DNA of 64,000 nucleotides, from positions 1-64,000 of the forward strand of contig CABUTO010000004.1 of NCBI GenBank assembly GCA_902494535.1. Reading direction: 5' to 3'. Below, in pieces: positions 61,261 through 64,000 of the stretch. How positions within the stretch are numbered: position 1 is the first letter of the stretch; the number at the start of each line of letters is the position of its first letter. The notes beneath the pieces were generated by a model. That model was not told where the DNA came from. It worked only from the letters and a program-made list of their open reading frames with translations, and did not search any database. Source of the DNA: an uncultured Collinsella sp. Lineage in GTDB: Bacteria; Actinomycetota; Coriobacteriia; Coriobacteriales; Coriobacteriaceae. The position numbers and the translations under genes were made by a program.

Positions 61261-61359
61261 ACGCCCCGGTCTTGAGACAACGGTGGGTATGATAGCCGCT
61301 CACACGGCATCAGGCAAGTAAATGGCGCGGCAGCCCCGCAGGGTCACCGCACCGATGCG

Positions 61360-62973
<1,614 letters not shown>

Positions 62974-63114
62974 GCGGATCCTTTCTTGCATTGAGTGCAT
63001 TACGTCGTTGTAACCGCACTATTGTAGCCGCGAAATTCCGCCATAGGGCACCTATCAGGACAAATTCATCAGTTGGGGCCTAGGGTAGCAGTCGATGGCG
63101 GCACTCCGCAGCAG

Positions 63115-63415
63115 TTTGTCTCGATCTGTAACATCTAGACGGTTTTTGAACCTCTACCTGTTACAGATTTAGACAAACAGGTGGGCGTCCCAGAAAGATC
63201 TCAATCTGTAACATCTAGCCACTCAAAACGGGTCCATCTGTTACAGATTGAGATATAAGGATAGACGGGTGGCCAATGTCTCGATCCATAACATCTAGCA
63301 GCCAAAAACTTCTCCAGTTGTTACAGATTGAGACAACCAAATGGGGTCCGCCAGCAAAATCTCAATCTGTAACAGGTAGCCGTCCAAACCGGTTCCAGAT
63401 GTTACAGATTGAGAT
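63115..63415. repeat. Tandem array of four ~60-bp palindromes
   Basis: Units lie at 63115-63177, 63198-63254, 63277-63335 and 63359-63415. Every arm read inwards is a version of TCTCAATCTGTAACA followed by NNTAG or NNTGG. Loops are C/A-rich and differ. Spacers are 20, 22 and 23 bp of unrelated sequence. Units 1 and 3 are bounded by TGTC/GACA and units 2 and 4 by AT/AT, so the array alternates. It fills most of the 552-bp stretch between prfC and the GntR gene. Confidence 0.95.
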
Positions 63416-63447
63416 GAATGAACGAGCGGACAATCCCTATTTACCTC

Positions 63448-63498
63448 TTGCATAACTGTGCATAGTGTATATATACTGTGCTTACCGGTTATATACAC
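63448..63498 (+). promoter_or_regulatory. Promoter and operator of the GntR-ABC operon
   Basis: -35 TTGCAT (63448-63453) and -10 TATACT (63472-63477) are 18 bp apart. GTGTATATA (63465-63473) and TATATACAC (63490-63498) form a 9-bp-arm dyad over the -10, the usual position for YtrA-type autorepression. Confidence 0.7.
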
Positions 63499-63525
63499 GT
63501 GTAGCCCATCAGCTAAGGAGCCGCT

Positions 63526-63906
63526 GTGGACATTATCCTATCCAATTCGAGCGACAAGCCCATCTACGAGCAAATAGCCTCGCAAGTCAAAGCTCAGATT
63601 CTATCGGGCACGCTCGCTGCGGGAGCCAAACTCCCCAGCATCCGTGCACTCGCGAGCGATCTTGGCGTGAGCGTCATCACCACCAAGCGCGCCTACGCCG
63701 ACCTGGAGCAGCTCGGGTTTATCTGCACCGTGCAGGGCAAGGGCTGTTTTGTCGCCGACGGCAACCAAGAGCTCTTGCGTGAAAACCAGCTCTGCCATAT
63801 CGAAGAGCTGCTCGCGAAAGCGGCAAGCCAAGCCGAGGCCCTGGGCGTCACGCGCGACAAGCTGCACGAGATGCTCGACCTGGTAGCCCCCGAAACCATG
63901 CAGTAG
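63526..63906 (+). CDS. YtrA-type GntR regulator
   Basis: 126 aa: a GntR winged helix (KPIYEQIASQVKAQILSGTL; PSIRALASDLGVSVITTKRA) and a short C-terminal helix for dimerisation. No ligand domain is present, as in YtrA. The GTG follows AAGGAGCCGCT. The ABC ATPase gene starts 23 bp after it, the standard arrangement in which the regulator represses its own transporter operon. Confidence 0.93.
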   Translation: MDIILSNSSDKPIYEQIASQVKAQILSGTLAAGAKLPSIRALASDLGVSVITTKRAYADLEQLGFICTVQGKGCFVADGNQELLRENQLCHIEELLAKAASQAEALGVTRDKLHEMLDLVAPETMQ

Positions 63907-63929
63907 CCATCTGCAAGAAAGGCTATACC

Positions 63930-64000
63930 ATGCAAAACCTTTTAGAACTCAAAGGCATCTCACGCCATGTGAGTGACCGTTTTTCGCTGCGCGACGTCAC
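63930..64000 (+). CDS. ABC transporter ATPase, 5' end only
   Basis: Begins MQNLLELKGISRHVSDRFSL and runs off the window, so no Walker motif is visible. The opening matches ABC ATPase N-termini, and the partner GntR supports it. AGAAAGGC precedes the ATG. Confidence 0.7.
   Translation, partial: MQNLLELKGISRHVSDRFSLRDV

Noticed and set aside
63115..63415. CRISPR array
   Set aside because: Repeats are ~60-bp palindromes with variable centres, spacers are only 20-23 bp, there are just four units and no cas gene.

Overview
The window is high-GC chromosomal DNA that looks like a gut actinomycete of class Coriobacteriia, most likely Collinsella or a close relative. This is inferred from the gene mix (bile-salt-hydrolase-type amidase, reverse rubrerythrin, Kup, PdxST, NCS2 purine and uracil permeases), strong AAGGAG ribosome sites with frequent GTG starts, and the many palindromic intergenic elements. 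I see no rRNA, no convincing tRNA, no CRISPR array, no transposase and no phage module.

Layout. 1-6.4 kb: Ski2-like helicase facing a DUF2130 coiled-coil protein, then metallophosphoesterase, a 59-aa charged protein, a HIRAN protein and a possible holin-like toxin peptide. 6.5-10 kb: alcohol dehydrogenase plus aldehyde dehydrogenase operon, then reverse rubrerythrin. 10-11.6 kb: an orphan protein with a nuclease-like C-terminus, bracketed by two ~120-bp inverted-repeat elements. 11.6-14.7 kb: PdxR-type MocR regulator divergent from pdxS-pdxT. 14.7-16 kb: a nest of palindromes, then a winged-helix protein with an RGG tail. 16-25.9 kb: MFS exporter, peptide deformylase, an XRE-HTH/aminotransferase fusion, a LysR/EamA divergent pair, Kup, a choloylglycine hydrolase and a deformylase paralogue lacking the catalytic Glu. 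26-32.8 kb: purine permease, esterase, uracil permease, MetE-like methyltransferase with a LysR regulator and a HAD phosphatase. 32.9-35 kb: TPP riboswitch, thiM, thiamine-binding protein, thiE. 35-40.7 kb: patatin-like protein and two tandem GGDEF/PAS proteins, one with EAL. 40.7-43.6 kb: flavodoxin-fold reductase, ArsC-like protein, CobW GTPase, TrmL. 43.7-49.2 kb: two ORC/Cdc6-like AAA ATPases flanking a GNAT-UvrA2 operon. 49.2-55.4 kb: Tet(M)-like GTPase, MscL with a zinc-ribbon tail, GNAT, RsmJ-like and RlmA-like methyltransferases, small membrane proteins. 55.6-63 kb: MATE exporter, second LysR/EamA pair, uracil-DNA glycosylase, SDR, queuosine-precursor transporter, RF3. 63-64 kb: a tandem array of four palindromes, then a YtrA-type GntR regulator and the start of an ABC ATPase.

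Several sets are clearly coupled: riboswitch-thiM-thiE; pdxR divergent from pdxST; adh-aldh; HAD-lysR upstream of the MetE-like gene; queuosine transporter-SDR; GNAT-uvrA2 with an ATGA overlap; GntR-ABC.

The most unusual content is non-coding. At least six families of palindromic elements sit between genes. Several lie exactly at stop codons, and two families supply the stop codon themselves. The strongest single signals are the four-unit array at 63115-63415 and the TAAGTGAGTAG-ended elements, whose ends carry stops in all three frames.
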